Below, piece after piece: positions 20,826 to 29,093 of a DNA stretch of 64,000 nucleotides (position 1 is the first letter of the stretch; every line of letters begins with the position of its first letter). Origin of the DNA: Pseudomonas mangrovi. Its GTDB lineage: Bacteria; Pseudomonadota; Gammaproteobacteria; Pseudomonadales; Pseudomonadaceae. The notes under the pieces are model-generated. The model did no database searches. It saw only the letters and a list, made by a program, of their open reading frames with translations, and had not been told where the DNA came from. The position numbers were made by a program, and so were the translations under genes. The DNA is taken from contig NZ_QASN01000017.1 of the NCBI RefSeq assembly GCF_003052585.1, positions 248,001-312,000 on the forward strand, written 5' to 3'.

Positions 20826-21890
20826 CTAGATCAGGCTCAGTTGCTGCCCCGGCGGGGCGAACAGGCTGCAGTCCAGACCGTCGTCCTCGAAGCGCCGGGC
20901 AAAGCCAAGACGCCGCGCCGCCAGGGAGAAACGCTGGGCCAGCAGATCGGCGAAATGCCCCTCGCCACGCATGCGCTTGCCGAAGCGACTGTCGTTGGCC
21001 TTGCCGCCGCGGCACTGGCGGATCAGGCTCATCACGTGCTCGGCGCGCGCCGGGAAGTGCTGCGCCAGCCACGCCTCGAACAGCTCGGCGATTTCCAGCG
21101 GTAGGCGCAGCAGAACGTAACCAGCGGACTCGGCGCCGGCCCCGCGCGCCGCCTCGAGCATGCGCTCCAGCTCCATGTCGTTGATCGCCGGGATCATCGG
21201 CGCGCAGAGCACGTCCACCGGCACACCCGCCTCGTGCAGCACACGCATGGCGCGCAGGCGCGCCACGGGCGAGGCGGCGCGCGGCTCCATCACTCGCTTG
21301 AGCTCGTCATCCAGGGTGGTCAGGCTGAAGGCGATCCGCACCAGGCGTTGCTGCGCCAGCGGCACCAGCAGGTCGAGATCACGCAGGATCAGGCTGCTCT
21401 TGGTGATGATGTGCACAGGGTGGCGATAGCGCAGCAGTATTTCCAGCGCCCTGCGCGTCAGCCGCTGTTCGCGCTCGATCGGCTGGTAGGCGTCGGTGTT
21501 GATGCCCAGCGCGATCGGTTGCGGAACGTAGCCCGGCTTGCTCAGCTCGACCTCGAGGCGGTCGGCCAGATTGCTCTTGGCGATCAATCGGGTTTCGAAG
21601 TCGATGCCCGGCGACATGTCCCAGTAGGCGTGGCTCGGTCGGGCGAAGCAGTAGATGCAGCCGTGCTCGCAGCCGCGATAGGGATTCACCGAACGGTCGA
21701 AGCCGACGTCCGGCGACTGGTTGCGGGTGATGATCGTGCGCGCCTGCTCGCTGCGCACCTCGGTGGCACGCGTGGGCGGCACTTCCTGATGCCAGCCGTC
21801 GTCCTCGGCAACGCTCAGGTGCGGGGCGAAGCGATTGTGCGGGTTGCTGGCGGTGCCGCGGCCACGCACGGCCTTGGTCGGATTCGACAT
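20826..21890 (-). CDS. SOS-linked PA0069-family radical SAM protein
   Basis: A 354-residue radical SAM protein of the SplB-related PA0069 family. The Fe-S cluster motif CEHGCIYCF lies near residue 76, preceded by NPYRGCEHG. Other family stretches are GIDFETRLIAKSNL, IALGINTDAYQPIER and HIITKSSLILRDLDLL. The fold resembles spore photoproduct lyase, a DNA-repair enzyme, but the substrate of this family is not known. ATG 21890 follows GGAGCCTATATTC. A near-consensus LexA box lies 19 bp upstream, placing it in the SOS regulon and supporting a DNA-damage role. Confidence 0.88.
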   Translation of the reverse strand: MSNPTKAVRGRGTASNPHNRFAPHLSVAEDDGWHQEVPPTRATEVRSEQARTIITRNQSPDVGFDRSVNPYRGCEHGCIYCFARPSHAYWDMSPGIDFETRLIAKSNLADRLEVELSKPGYVPQPIALGINTDAYQPIEREQRLTRRALEILLRYRHPVHIITKSSLILRDLDLLVPLAQQRLVRIAFSLTTLDDELKRVMEPRAASPVARLRAMRVLHEAGVPVDVLCAPMIPAINDMELERMLEAARGAGAESAGYVLLRLPLEIAELFEAWLAQHFPARAEHVMSLIRQCRGGKANDSRFGKRMRGEGHFADLLAQRFSLAARRLGFARRFEDDGLDCSLFAPPGQQLSLI

Positions 21891-21909
21891 GAATATAGGC
21901 TCCGGCAAA

Positions 21910-21929
21910 TACTGTTCATATATACAGTA
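21910..21929. promoter_or_regulatory. LexA (SOS) box
   Basis: TACTGT-N8-ACAGTA matches the E. coli-type LexA consensus TACTGTATATATATACAGTA at 18 of 20 positions. It sits in a longer perfect palindrome (21902-21937) with 14 bp arms. The position, 19 bp before the radical SAM start, suits direct promoter repression. Confidence 0.9.
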
Positions 21930-21957
21930 TTTGCCGGGCCAAGGCAGCGCCCTTCGA

Positions 21958-22458
21958 TCAACTGCGGCTGACTACCGCCTCGCTCTGCGCCAGCTCCGCC
22001 AGTTTCTGCCCGGCCCCCTGCAGCAGACGCCAGAGCAGCGGCGGCAACTGGTCCGGGTCGAGGCTGTCGATCAGGTTCTTCACCGCCAGCCCCAGTTCGG
22101 TATCGCCCTCGATGACCAGACGGCGGCGGAAGAACAGCGTATCCGGGTCTTCCTGGCGGCTGGCCAACAGCAGGAACTCGCGCCAGTTGCCGCTGATGCG
22201 CACGTCGGCCTCGGCCTGGCGGGCGATGCGCAGGCGGCCATGGCTCTGGGTGAGGAACCAGCCCAGCCCCAGGTCGGGAATGCACAGCTGCAGCCAGCGC
22301 CCGTCGAGTATGTCGAAAGCGCCGTCGGCCAGGGGCTCGGCGAACAGACGGTTGAGACTGGCTTCCAGGCTCAACCGCTGCATGGCGAAAGGCAGGTGGG
22401 CAAGCAGCGGCAGCAGGCGGTCACCGGCGCCGAACAGCAGGGCAGTGGGCTTCAGCAC
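21958..22458 (-). CDS. ubiT: UbiT, SCP2-domain ubiquinone accessory factor
   Basis: A 166-residue lipid-carrier protein needed with UbiU and UbiV for oxygen-independent ubiquinone synthesis. It has an SCP2 sterol-carrier-like domain (FDILDGRWLQLCIPDLGLGW, ADVRISGNWREFLLLASRQE, LFFRRRLVIEGDTELGL) and the typical tail VKNLIDSLDPDQLP. The start is GTG 22458, overlapping the ubiV stop by 7 bp, which indicates translational coupling. It is the last gene of ubiU-ubiV-ubiT. Confidence 0.92.
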   Translation of the reverse strand: MLKPTALLFGAGDRLLPLLAHLPFAMQRLSLEASLNRLFAEPLADGAFDILDGRWLQLCIPDLGLGWFLTQSHGRLRIARQAEADVRISGNWREFLLLASRQEDPDTLFFRRRLVIEGDTELGLAVKNLIDSLDPDQLPPLLWRLLQGAGQKLAELAQSEAVVSRS

Positions 22459-23342
22459 AGTCCGGCCTCCTCGGCCCGCAGCATGCCGGGGCGGCCATGC
22501 CAGTAGCCGTTGCAGCCATCCACCGCCAGCGGCGGCAGGCCGCCCTTGCGCACGGCATCGAAGGCCGCGATCACCTCGTCCATGCCCTGTGCCCGCGGGC
22601 TCAGGCGCAGGATGTCGGCGCCGCTGGCGGCCAGCTGGTCATAGTCGGCGAGCAGGTTGCTGACGCTGGCGGAGAGCGTCTGGATGCCGTTGAGGGTAAA
22701 CAGCGCCTCGCCTTCCTGACTGTGCAGGGCGATGCCTTCGGGATAGTTCAGGCAGCAGAACTCGCAGTCGTCCTTGGGCCGGTTCTCCGCGCGCGCAGTG
22801 AAGCAGCGCGCCGAGTAGGCCAGCGGCAGATGGCCGTAGGCGAACACCTCCAGTTGCGGGCGCTGGAGGCCGAGCTCTTCAAGCTGGTTCAGCGCGCTGC
22901 GAATCAGTGCACCGGAGCACTCCACCGGCGGTACCCAGCGGTCCATGCCGCAGGTCGCCAGCTCCGCCAAGGCATGTCCGTTGTAGAGATTCAGCGCCGG
23001 TCCGGCGACGAAGGGCCGGTCGCGTTCAGCCAGGAAATGCACCGCCGCCATGTCGTTGGCCTCGACGCGAATCTCGCCGTTCTCACACAGGCGCTTGAGG
23101 CTGGACAGCTCGGAGGCCGCCTCGACCAGCGCCAGGCCGGACAGCACGATCTCGGCACCGCTGGCCTCGCGCATCTCGCGGGCCAGGCCCAGCCAGTCGT
23201 CCAGCGACAGCGCACGGCGCTTGGAGCAGACCGTCTCGCCCAGGTAGATGACGTCCAGCGGCTGGGTCGCCATCTGCGCATAGAAGTCCATCAGGGTGTT
23301 GCGATCCCAGTAGAACAGTACCGGGCCGAGGCTCAGTTGCAT
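22452..23342 (-). CDS. ubiV: UbiV, U32-family Fe-S protein for anaerobic ubiquinone synthesis
   Basis: With UbiU it forms an Fe-S heterodimer that hydroxylates ubiquinone precursors without O2. The 296-residue protein begins MQLSLGPVLFYWDRNTLMDF. The four cluster cysteines C39, C180, C193 and C197 fall at exactly the positions described for E. coli UbiV. The U32 peptidase fold is evident in VSNLLADYDQLAASGADILR. ATG 23342 is used because upstream in-frame sequence is antisense noise. It lies 10 bp downstream of ubiU. Confidence 0.95.
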   Translation of the reverse strand: MQLSLGPVLFYWDRNTLMDFYAQMATQPLDVIYLGETVCSKRRALSLDDWLGLAREMREASGAEIVLSGLALVEAASELSSLKRLCENGEIRVEANDMAAVHFLAERDRPFVAGPALNLYNGHALAELATCGMDRWVPPVECSGALIRSALNQLEELGLQRPQLEVFAYGHLPLAYSARCFTARAENRPKDDCEFCCLNYPEGIALHSQEGEALFTLNGIQTLSASVSNLLADYDQLAASGADILRLSPRAQGMDEVIAAFDAVRKGGLPPLAVDGCNGYWHGRPGMLRAEEAGLC

Positions 23343-23352
23343 GGCGTTCACC

Positions 23353-24348
23353 TCACTGCCAGGAACGGTGGTAGGCACCCAGGGTGGTCTGGCTGCCTTC
23401 GGAAAGACCCGCCAGTGCCTGGCGCCAGTGGTTCTGCACGGCGAAGCCTGCGGGCGCGCGGCGGTAGGCATCCAGCGCCTCGCGCCAGACCCGGGTGACC
23501 TGCTCGACATAGGCCGGGCTGCGCTGGCGGCCTTCGATCTTCACCGCGCTGACGCCGATGGCGGCCAGCTCCGGGATCAGATCCAGGGTGTTCAGGCTGG
23601 TCGGTTCCTCCAGGGCATGGAAGCGCTGGCCGTTGACCATGAAGCGGCCCTTGCACAGGGTCGGATAGCCGGCTGCCTCGCCCTCGCTGTAGCGGTCGAT
23701 CAGCACCCCGTTGAGGCGCGAACTCAGCCCGGCGGCGTCCTGTTCCCAGCGCACCGCCTTGGCCGGCGAACAGACGCCGCACAGATTGGGCGACTCGCCG
23801 GTGAGATAGGACGACAGATGACATCGGCCCTCGGCCATGATGCACAGGCTGCCGAAGGCAAAAACTTCGATCGGCACCGGACTCTTCGCCGCCACCTGCT
23901 TCACCTGGGCCAGCGACAGCACCCGCGGCAGCACCGCGCGACGAATGCCGTAGCGTTGCTGGTAGAAGCTCAACGCGGCGGCATTGGTCGCCGAGCCCTG
24001 CACCGACAGATGCAAATTGAGGTTCGGATGCCGGCGACTGGCGTAGGCCAGCACGCCCGGGTCGGCAGCGATCAGCGCATCGACACCGATTTCGGCGGCA
24101 TGATCGACGGCGCGCTGCCAGCGCGCCCAGCCGTCCGGCTGGGCATAGGTATTGACCGCCACGTAAAGCTGCCGGCCCTGCTGGCGGATCAGCTCTATGC
24201 CGTTCTGCAGCTGCTTCTCGTCGAGGTTGAGGCCGGCGAAATGACGGGCGTTGGTGTCGTCGCGAAAACCGACGTAGATGGCGTCGGCGCCCTGGCGCAG
24301 GGCAGCCTTGAGCGCGGGCAGGCTACCTGCCGGGCAGACCAGTTGCAT
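23353..24348 (-). CDS. ubiU: UbiU, U32-family Fe-S protein for anaerobic ubiquinone synthesis
   Basis: Partner of UbiV in O2-independent hydroxylation of the quinone ring. The 331-residue protein begins MQLVCPAGSLPALKAALRQG and has the cluster cysteines C169, C176, C193 and C232, the same numbering as E. coli UbiU. The U32 signature appears as EVFAFGSLCIMAEGRCHLSS and VSAVKIEGRQRSPAYV. ATG 24348 follows AGGAGTGCTTCG. An Anr/Dnr-type box lies about 110 bp upstream, consistent with induction under oxygen limitation. Confidence 0.95.
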   Translation of the reverse strand: MQLVCPAGSLPALKAALRQGADAIYVGFRDDTNARHFAGLNLDEKQLQNGIELIRQQGRQLYVAVNTYAQPDGWARWQRAVDHAAEIGVDALIAADPGVLAYASRRHPNLNLHLSVQGSATNAAALSFYQQRYGIRRAVLPRVLSLAQVKQVAAKSPVPIEVFAFGSLCIMAEGRCHLSSYLTGESPNLCGVCSPAKAVRWEQDAAGLSSRLNGVLIDRYSEGEAAGYPTLCKGRFMVNGQRFHALEEPTSLNTLDLIPELAAIGVSAVKIEGRQRSPAYVEQVTRVWREALDAYRRAPAGFAVQNHWRQALAGLSEGSQTTLGAYHRSWQ

Positions 24349-24453
24349 CGAAGCACTCCTTTGGGCCGGTCAGGCCGGCAGCTTCGGCCGCACAGTGCGG
24401 CACGGGGTTCGGCGGAGAAAGCGCAAGCCTACGCAGACGCACAGGCCCACCCC

Positions 24454-24467
24454 TTGACCGGCATCAA
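24454..24467. promoter_or_regulatory. Anr/Dnr (FNR-type) box upstream of ubiU
   Basis: TTGACCGGCATCAA matches 9 of 10 fixed positions of TTGAT-N4-ATCAA. It lies in the ubiU-moeA gap, centred about 112 bp before the ubiU ATG. That is compatible with a class II site at -41.5 of a transcript with a leader of about 70 bases. Confidence 0.75.
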
Positions 24468-24471
24468 GGGG

Positions 24472-25710
24472 TCAGTGCAGCAGCGCCGCGAAGGGCAGGA
24501 AGTCGACCGCCGCACCGGCCTCGAAGGTACGGCCAGCCTCGACCAGCGCCAGGCCTTCGGCCCAGCTGGCCGCCAGCAGCATCGCCGAGCCCTGGCGTGG
24601 ATGGATCAGCACCCTGCTGCTGCCGTCAGCGGCGGGCTCGATCCGTGCGCGCAGGTACTGCCGTCGCGGATTGGCGCGCATCCAGTCAAAACCCGCAACC
24701 AGCCGCAGCGGCCGCACCGCAACCTCGGCAACACCCTGGGCGCGCAGCAGGAACGGTCGCGCCACCACCAGCGCGGTGACCAGCGCCGCCGCAGGGTTGC
24801 CCGGCAGGCCGATCCACGGCTTGCCACCCACCTCGCCAAAGGCCAGCGGCTTGCCCGGCTGCATCGCCAGACGCCACAGATGCAGGCTGCCCAGCTCGCG
24901 GATGGCGCTCTTGAGGTGATCCTCCTCACCGACGGAGACCCCGCCGGAGGTGATCAGCAGGTCCCACTCCGAGGCCGCCAGGCTCAGCGCATCGCGGCTG
25001 GCCGCCAGCTCGTCGGCGAGCACCTCGTAGTCGTGCACCTCCAGCCCCAGGCCGCGCAGCAGCGCGCCGATGCTGTAGCGATTGGCGTTGTAGATCTGCC
25101 CCGGCGCCAGCACCTGGCCCGGCTCGCGCAGTTCGTCACCGCTACTGAGCAGGCCGACCCGCAAGCGCCGATGCACCGGCACCCGCGCCAGGCCAAGGCT
25201 GGCCAGCAGCCCGAGATCCTGCGGGCGCAGGCGCTGTCCGGCGGCCAGCACCGGCTCGCCGCGGCGCAGCTCCTCGCCGCGGCGGCGGACATGGCTGCCG
25301 GGTTCGCTGGCCGGCAGGCGCACGCTGTCTCCCAGCGCCTCGCAGACCTCCTGGGCGATGACACTGTCGGCACCCTGCGGCAACGGCGCGCCGGTGAAGA
25401 TGCGCATGGCATGCCCGGCGGGCAGGCGCTGCTCGGCGCCATCGCCAGCCGCCACCCTCCCGGCCAACGGCAGCACGCCGCCCTGGGGCAGATCGGCCTG
25501 GCGCAGGGCGTAGCCGTCCATGGCGCTGTTGTCCCAGCGCGGCAGGTCGAAGGGCGCAACGATGGGCTCGGCCAGGACCCGACCGAGCGCCTGCTCGAGA
25601 CCCACCGATTCGACCGCGGGCGGCGCCGGCGCCCGCTGCAGCAGCTCGGCAATCGCCTCGTCCACCGGCAGCAGGCGGTCACTCGGGGTGCCGCAATCGC
25701 AGCCCTTCAT
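24472..25710 (-). CDS. moeA: molybdopterin molybdotransferase
   Basis: It inserts molybdate into adenylated molybdopterin to complete the molybdenum cofactor. The 412-residue protein has the MoeA domains in order: N-terminal regions with FDLPRWDNSAMDGYA and GRVAAGDG, the MoCF-binding core with VGLLSSGDELREPGQ, YNANRYSIGALL and LLITSGGVSVGEEDH, QPGKPLAFG and GLPGNPAAALV, then the C-terminal beta domain. ATG 25710 overlaps the moaB stop by 4 bp. With moaB and moaC it likely serves nitrate reductase and other molybdoenzymes. Confidence 0.95.
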   Translation of the reverse strand: MKGCDCGTPSDRLLPVDEAIAELLQRAPAPPAVESVGLEQALGRVLAEPIVAPFDLPRWDNSAMDGYALRQADLPQGGVLPLAGRVAAGDGAEQRLPAGHAMRIFTGAPLPQGADSVIAQEVCEALGDSVRLPASEPGSHVRRRGEELRRGEPVLAAGQRLRPQDLGLLASLGLARVPVHRRLRVGLLSSGDELREPGQVLAPGQIYNANRYSIGALLRGLGLEVHDYEVLADELAASRDALSLAASEWDLLITSGGVSVGEEDHLKSAIRELGSLHLWRLAMQPGKPLAFGEVGGKPWIGLPGNPAAALVTALVVARPFLLRAQGVAEVAVRPLRLVAGFDWMRANPRRQYLRARIEPAADGSSRVLIHPRQGSAMLLAASWAEGLALVEAGRTFEAGAAVDFLPFAALLH

Positions 25711-26261
25711 GCCCGGCTCCCGCACGCCTGCACGGCGCGCTCGGGCAGCCGCTTGAGATGCGCCACGAAGTTGCAGGGACGGGTTCGGCTGTCCAGCTGC
25801 GGCCGCAACAGATGCACCCAGCCGGTACGACAGGCGCCGGGTGAGCCGGGCAGACAGCAGACCAGGGTGGCGTTGGCCAGCCCGGCCAGGGCGCGCGACT
25901 GCATCATCGCCGTGCCGATCTCGCCCAGCGAGACCTGGCGGAACAGCTCGCCGAAGCCTTCGACCTGCTTGTCCAGCAGGGGCGCGACCGCCTGCGGCGT
26001 GTTGTCCCGCGCGGTGAAGCCGGTACCGCCGGTGAGGATCACCACCTGTACCAACGGGTCGGCGATCCACTGCGAGAGGCGCGCGCGAATCTGGTAGATG
26101 TCGTCAGTGACGATCGCTCGCTCCACCAGCGCATGACCATCGGCCTCGAGCAGCTCGATCAGGGTCTGGCCGGAGGTATCGGTAGCCAGGGTGCGGGTGT
26201 CGCTGACCGTGAGTACGGCGATGCGCAGGGATTGGAAGGCCTGCTCGGCAAGATGGCCCAT
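25707..26261 (-). CDS. moaB: MoaB, molybdopterin adenylyltransferase-type protein
   Basis: A 184-residue member of the MogA/MoaB family, which adenylates molybdopterin before metal insertion. Motifs seen are RIAVLTVSDTRTLATDTSGQ, VVILTGGTGFTARDNTPQAV, EGFGELFRQVSLGEIGTAMM and CCLPGSPGACRTGW. ATG 26261 follows GAGGAGCGCCC. It is coupled to moeA by an ATGA overlap. In P. aeruginosa moaE and moaD lie between moaB and moaC; here only about 107 bp without a gene separate them. Confidence 0.94.
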   Translation of the reverse strand: MGHLAEQAFQSLRIAVLTVSDTRTLATDTSGQTLIELLEADGHALVERAIVTDDIYQIRARLSQWIADPLVQVVILTGGTGFTARDNTPQAVAPLLDKQVEGFGELFRQVSLGEIGTAMMQSRALAGLANATLVCCLPGSPGACRTGWVHLLRPQLDSRTRPCNFVAHLKRLPERAVQACGSRA

Positions 26262-26368
26262 GGGCGCTCCTCAGGGAAAGTGTTGCCGCGAGCCTGCGGC
26301 GCGGGCCGCTGTGGCGCCATTCCCCGGTGGAGGTACCCCCGCCCGGGCGGCAGGCCGCGACGACTCGA

Positions 26369-26839
26369 TCAGCCCGCGGCGTGCCAGGCGCCGCTCTTGC
26401 CGCCGTGCTTCTCAAGCAGGCGCAGCTGCTCGATGCACATGCCCGGATCGACAGCCTTGCACATGTCGTAGAGCGTCAGCGCGGCGACGCTGGCCGCGGT
26501 CAGCGCCTCCATTTCCACGCCTGTCTGCCCCGCCAGCCGGCAGCGCGCGCGGATGCGTACCGCGTCCGGCTCCTCGGCGAACAGCGCCACGCTGACCTGG
26601 CTCAGCGCCAGCGGATGACACAGCGGGATCAGCTCGGCGGTGCGCTTGGCTGCCTGAATGCCGGCAATCCGCGCCACGGCGAAGACGTCGCCCTTGGCGT
26701 GCCCGCCCTGCTGGATCAGCTGCAGCGTCTGCGGCTGCATGCGCACTCGCGCCTCGGCCAGCGCTTCACGCTGCGCAAGCGGCTTGTCGCCGACATCGAC
26801 CATGTGCGCATGGCCGGCGGAATCCAGATGAGTCAGCAC
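26369..26839 (-). CDS. moaC: cyclic pyranopterin monophosphate synthase
   Basis: It converts the MoaA product to cyclic pyranopterin monophosphate in the first step of molybdenum cofactor synthesis. The 156-residue protein has [38 protein letters not shown], the active-site [29 protein letters not shown] and a C-terminal KHGGKSGAW, all characteristic of MoaC. I chose GTG 26839 because it follows a strong CTGGAGG site and gives normal family length; in-frame residues further upstream are not MoaC-like. No moaA is seen in the window. Confidence 0.94.
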   Translation of the reverse strand: MLTHLDSAGHAHMVDVGDKPLAQREALAEARVRMQPQTLQLIQQGGHAKGDVFAVARIAGIQAAKRTAELIPLCHPLALSQVSVALFAEEPDAVRIRARCRLAGQTGVEMEALTAASVAALTLYDMCKAVDPGMCIEQLRLLEKHGGKSGAWHAAG

Positions 26840-26936
26840 GAAAGCCTCCAGGATCAAGCGAAATAGTGCTGCAGCCTGATCCTTGGCGAGCGAGCGCACC
26901 ACTCTCCTTGGAGGTATGTCGCGGCGGCCGATTTGC

Positions 26937-26950
26937 TTGCGTTCGATCAA
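26937..26950. promoter_or_regulatory. weak Anr/Dnr-like box upstream of nirJ
   Basis: TTGCGTTCGATCAA matches 8 of 10 fixed positions of TTGAT-N4-ATCAA, with a perfect right half-site and outer CTTG/CAAG symmetry. It lies about 73 bp before the nirJ ATG, in the nirJ-moaC divergent region. Confidence 0.5.
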
Positions 26951-27016
26951 GGAGCCCGCATCCGCCGTGGGGGATTCTCGGTCCTGAGAATGCGCGCTGC
27001 GCAGGAGGAATCAGCC

Positions 27017-28195
27017 ATGTTGAGGATCAGTCACTACCTGCGCAGCCTGGCGGGCGAAAGCCCGCCGCCGCGCAGCGCCAAACCTGGCAGCACGCGCCCG
27101 CCGGTGGTGATCTGGAACCTGCTGCGGCGCTGCAACCTGACCTGCCGGCACTGCTACGCCACCTCGGCCGACAGCGAGTTCCGCGACGAGCTGGACACCG
27201 CCGAAGCGCTCAAGGTGATCGACGACCTGCATGCCGCCGGCGTGCGCGTGCTGATCCTCTCCGGTGGCGAGCCGCTGCTGCGCGAGGACATCTTCGAGCT
27301 TTCCGATTACGCCCGCGACAAGGGCTTCTATGTCGCCCTGTCGAGCAACGGCACCCTGATCGACGAACAGAACATCGCGCGCATCGCCGCCGCCCGCTAC
27401 GACTACGTCGGTATCAGCATCGACGGCCTGGAAGAGGTGCATGACCACTGGCGCCGACTCAAGGGCAGCTTCGCCGCGTCCATGCACGCCATCGACCTGT
27501 GCCGCGCGCGTAACATCCGCGTCGGCCTGCGCACCACCCTGACCCAGTACAACCACACCCAACTGCCGGCTCTGCTCGAACTGATGCGCACGCATGACGT
27601 GCAGAAGTTCTACCTCTCGCACCTCAACTACAGCGGTCGTGGCAAGCGCAGCCGCAAGGCCGACGCCCATGCGCAGATGACCCGCGACGCCATGTGGCTG
27701 ATCTTCGAGCGCGCCTGGCAGGACATCCAGGAGGGCCGCGACAGCGATTTCGTCAGCGGCAACAACGACGCCGACGCCGTCCTCCTGCTGCAGTGGGCCG
27801 AACAGCGCCTGCCGCAGCAGCGCGACCGGCTCGAGCAGCTGCTGCGCGAGTGGGGTGGCAACGCCTCCGGCGCCGGCATCGCCAACATCGACAACATCGG
27901 CGACGTGCACCCGGACACCTACTGGTGGCAGCACTGCGTCGGCAACGTCCGCCGCCAGTCCTTCCGTGACCTCTGGCTGGACCACCCCGACCCGCTGCTG
28001 CTGCGCCTGCGCCAGCACCCGCGCGCCATCGGCGGCCGCTGCGGGCAGTGCCGCTGGCTGGGCATCTGCAATGGCAACACCCGCACCCGAGCCTGGGCCG
28101 AGGGCGACCTCTGGGCCGAAGACCCCGGCTGCTACCTGACCGACGAAGAGATCGGTCTGCCGGCGCCCCTGCGCATTCCCTGCGCTGCCGTCTGA
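27017..28195 (+). CDS. nirJ: heme d1 biosynthesis radical SAM protein NirJ
   Basis: It removes the propionate side chains and introduces the oxo groups during conversion of the tetrapyrrole precursor to heme d1, the cofactor of cytochrome cd1 nitrite reductase. The 392-residue protein has the radical SAM motif CNLTCRHCY, the glycine-rich [13 protein letters not shown], and a C-terminal cluster region with HCVGNVRRQ and [13 protein letters not shown] for a second Fe-S cluster. ATG 27017 follows AGGAGGAATCAGCC. nirE and nirN follow on the same strand, giving a nirJEN unit. Confidence 0.93.
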   Translation: MLRISHYLRSLAGESPPPRSAKPGSTRPPVVIWNLLRRCNLTCRHCYATSADSEFRDELDTAEALKVIDDLHAAGVRVLILSGGEPLLREDIFELSDYARDKGFYVALSSNGTLIDEQNIARIAAARYDYVGISIDGLEEVHDHWRRLKGSFAASMHAIDLCRARNIRVGLRTTLTQYNHTQLPALLELMRTHDVQKFYLSHLNYSGRGKRSRKADAHAQMTRDAMWLIFERAWQDIQEGRDSDFVSGNNDADAVLLLQWAEQRLPQQRDRLEQLLREWGGNASGAGIANIDNIGDVHPDTYWWQHCVGNVRRQSFRDLWLDHPDPLLLRLRQHPRAIGGRCGQCRWLGICNGNTRTRAWAEGDLWAEDPGCYLTDEEIGLPAPLRIPCAAV

Positions 28196-28256
28196 CTACC
28201 GTGCCGCCAGCCCGCGCAGACGGGCGGCAGGACCTGATGAGAACCAAGGAGTCGCC

Positions 28257-29093
28257 ATGCAACAGCCGCTCACCCTACCCGCCGCGCTGCAGTCACAGCT
28301 GCTGCCTGGTGAAGTCGCCCTGGTCGGCGCCGGTCCCGGCGATCCGAGTCTGCTTACCCTGCGCGCCTGGAGCCTGCTGCAGCAGGCCGACGCCGTGGTC
28401 TTCGATCGCCTGGTCAGCGAGCAACTGATGCAGTTGCTGCCGGGACACTGCGCGCGCCACTACGTCGGCAAGGCCAGCGGCTACCACAGCCTGCCGCAGG
28501 AGCAGATCAACCAGCTGCTGGTCGACCTGGCTCGCCAGGGTCTGCGGGTGGTACGGCTCAAGGGTGGCGACCCGTTCATCTTCGGCCGCGGCGCCGAAGA
28601 GCTGGAGTTCCTGCTGGAACACGGCATCGATTGCCAGGTGGTCCCGGGCATCACCGCCGCCGCCGGCTGCAGCGCCTATGCCGGCATCCCGCTGACCCAC
28701 CGCGACCTGGCGCACTCCTGCCAGTTCATCACCGGCCACCTGCAGCGCGACGGCGCCCTCGACCTGCCCTGGGACAGCCTCGCCGATGCCGCCAAGACCC
28801 TGGTGTTCTACATGGGCCTGGCCAGCCTGGAGGAAATCTCGCGCAACCTGATCGCTGCCGGCCTGGCGCCGGATACCCCCGCGGCGCTGATCGGCCAGGG
28901 CGCCCGCGCCGACCAGCAGGTGGTGCGCGGCACCCTCGCCGAGCTGCCGCAGCTGGCGCGTGACAACCAGCTGGCCACCCCGGTGCTGACGGTGATCGGC
29001 AAGGTGGTCGGTCTGTTCGCCGAGCAGCAGATCGAATTCCCGGCGCGCCTGCGCGCGCCGCGCACGGTGTTCAAGGAGGCCTCATGCGGCTGA
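28257..29093 (+). CDS. nirE: uroporphyrinogen-III C-methyltransferase (heme d1 branch)
   Basis: It methylates uroporphyrinogen III twice with S-adenosylmethionine to give precorrin-2, the entry to heme d1. The 278-residue SUMT has [72 protein letters not shown] and [18 protein letters not shown], all diagnostic. It lacks the CysG oxidase/ferrochelatase domain. Its place between nirJ and nirN makes it NirE rather than the general CobA. ATG 28257 follows AAGGAGTCGCC, and its end overlaps nirN by 10 bp. Confidence 0.93.
   Translation: MQQPLTLPAALQSQLLPGEVALVGAGPGDPSLLTLRAWSLLQQADAVVFDRLVSEQLMQLLPGHCARHYVGKASGYHSLPQEQINQLLVDLARQGLRVVRLKGGDPFIFGRGAEELEFLLEHGIDCQVVPGITAAAGCSAYAGIPLTHRDLAHSCQFITGHLQRDGALDLPWDSLADAAKTLVFYMGLASLEEISRNLIAAGLAPDTPAALIGQGARADQQVVRGTLAELPQLARDNQLATPVLTVIGKVVGLFAEQQIEFPARLRAPRTVFKEASCG

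Noticed and set aside
23341..26097. 918-codon plus-strand frame
   Set aside because: Antisense to ubiU, moeA and moaB, all of which are certain; no family likeness in the frame.
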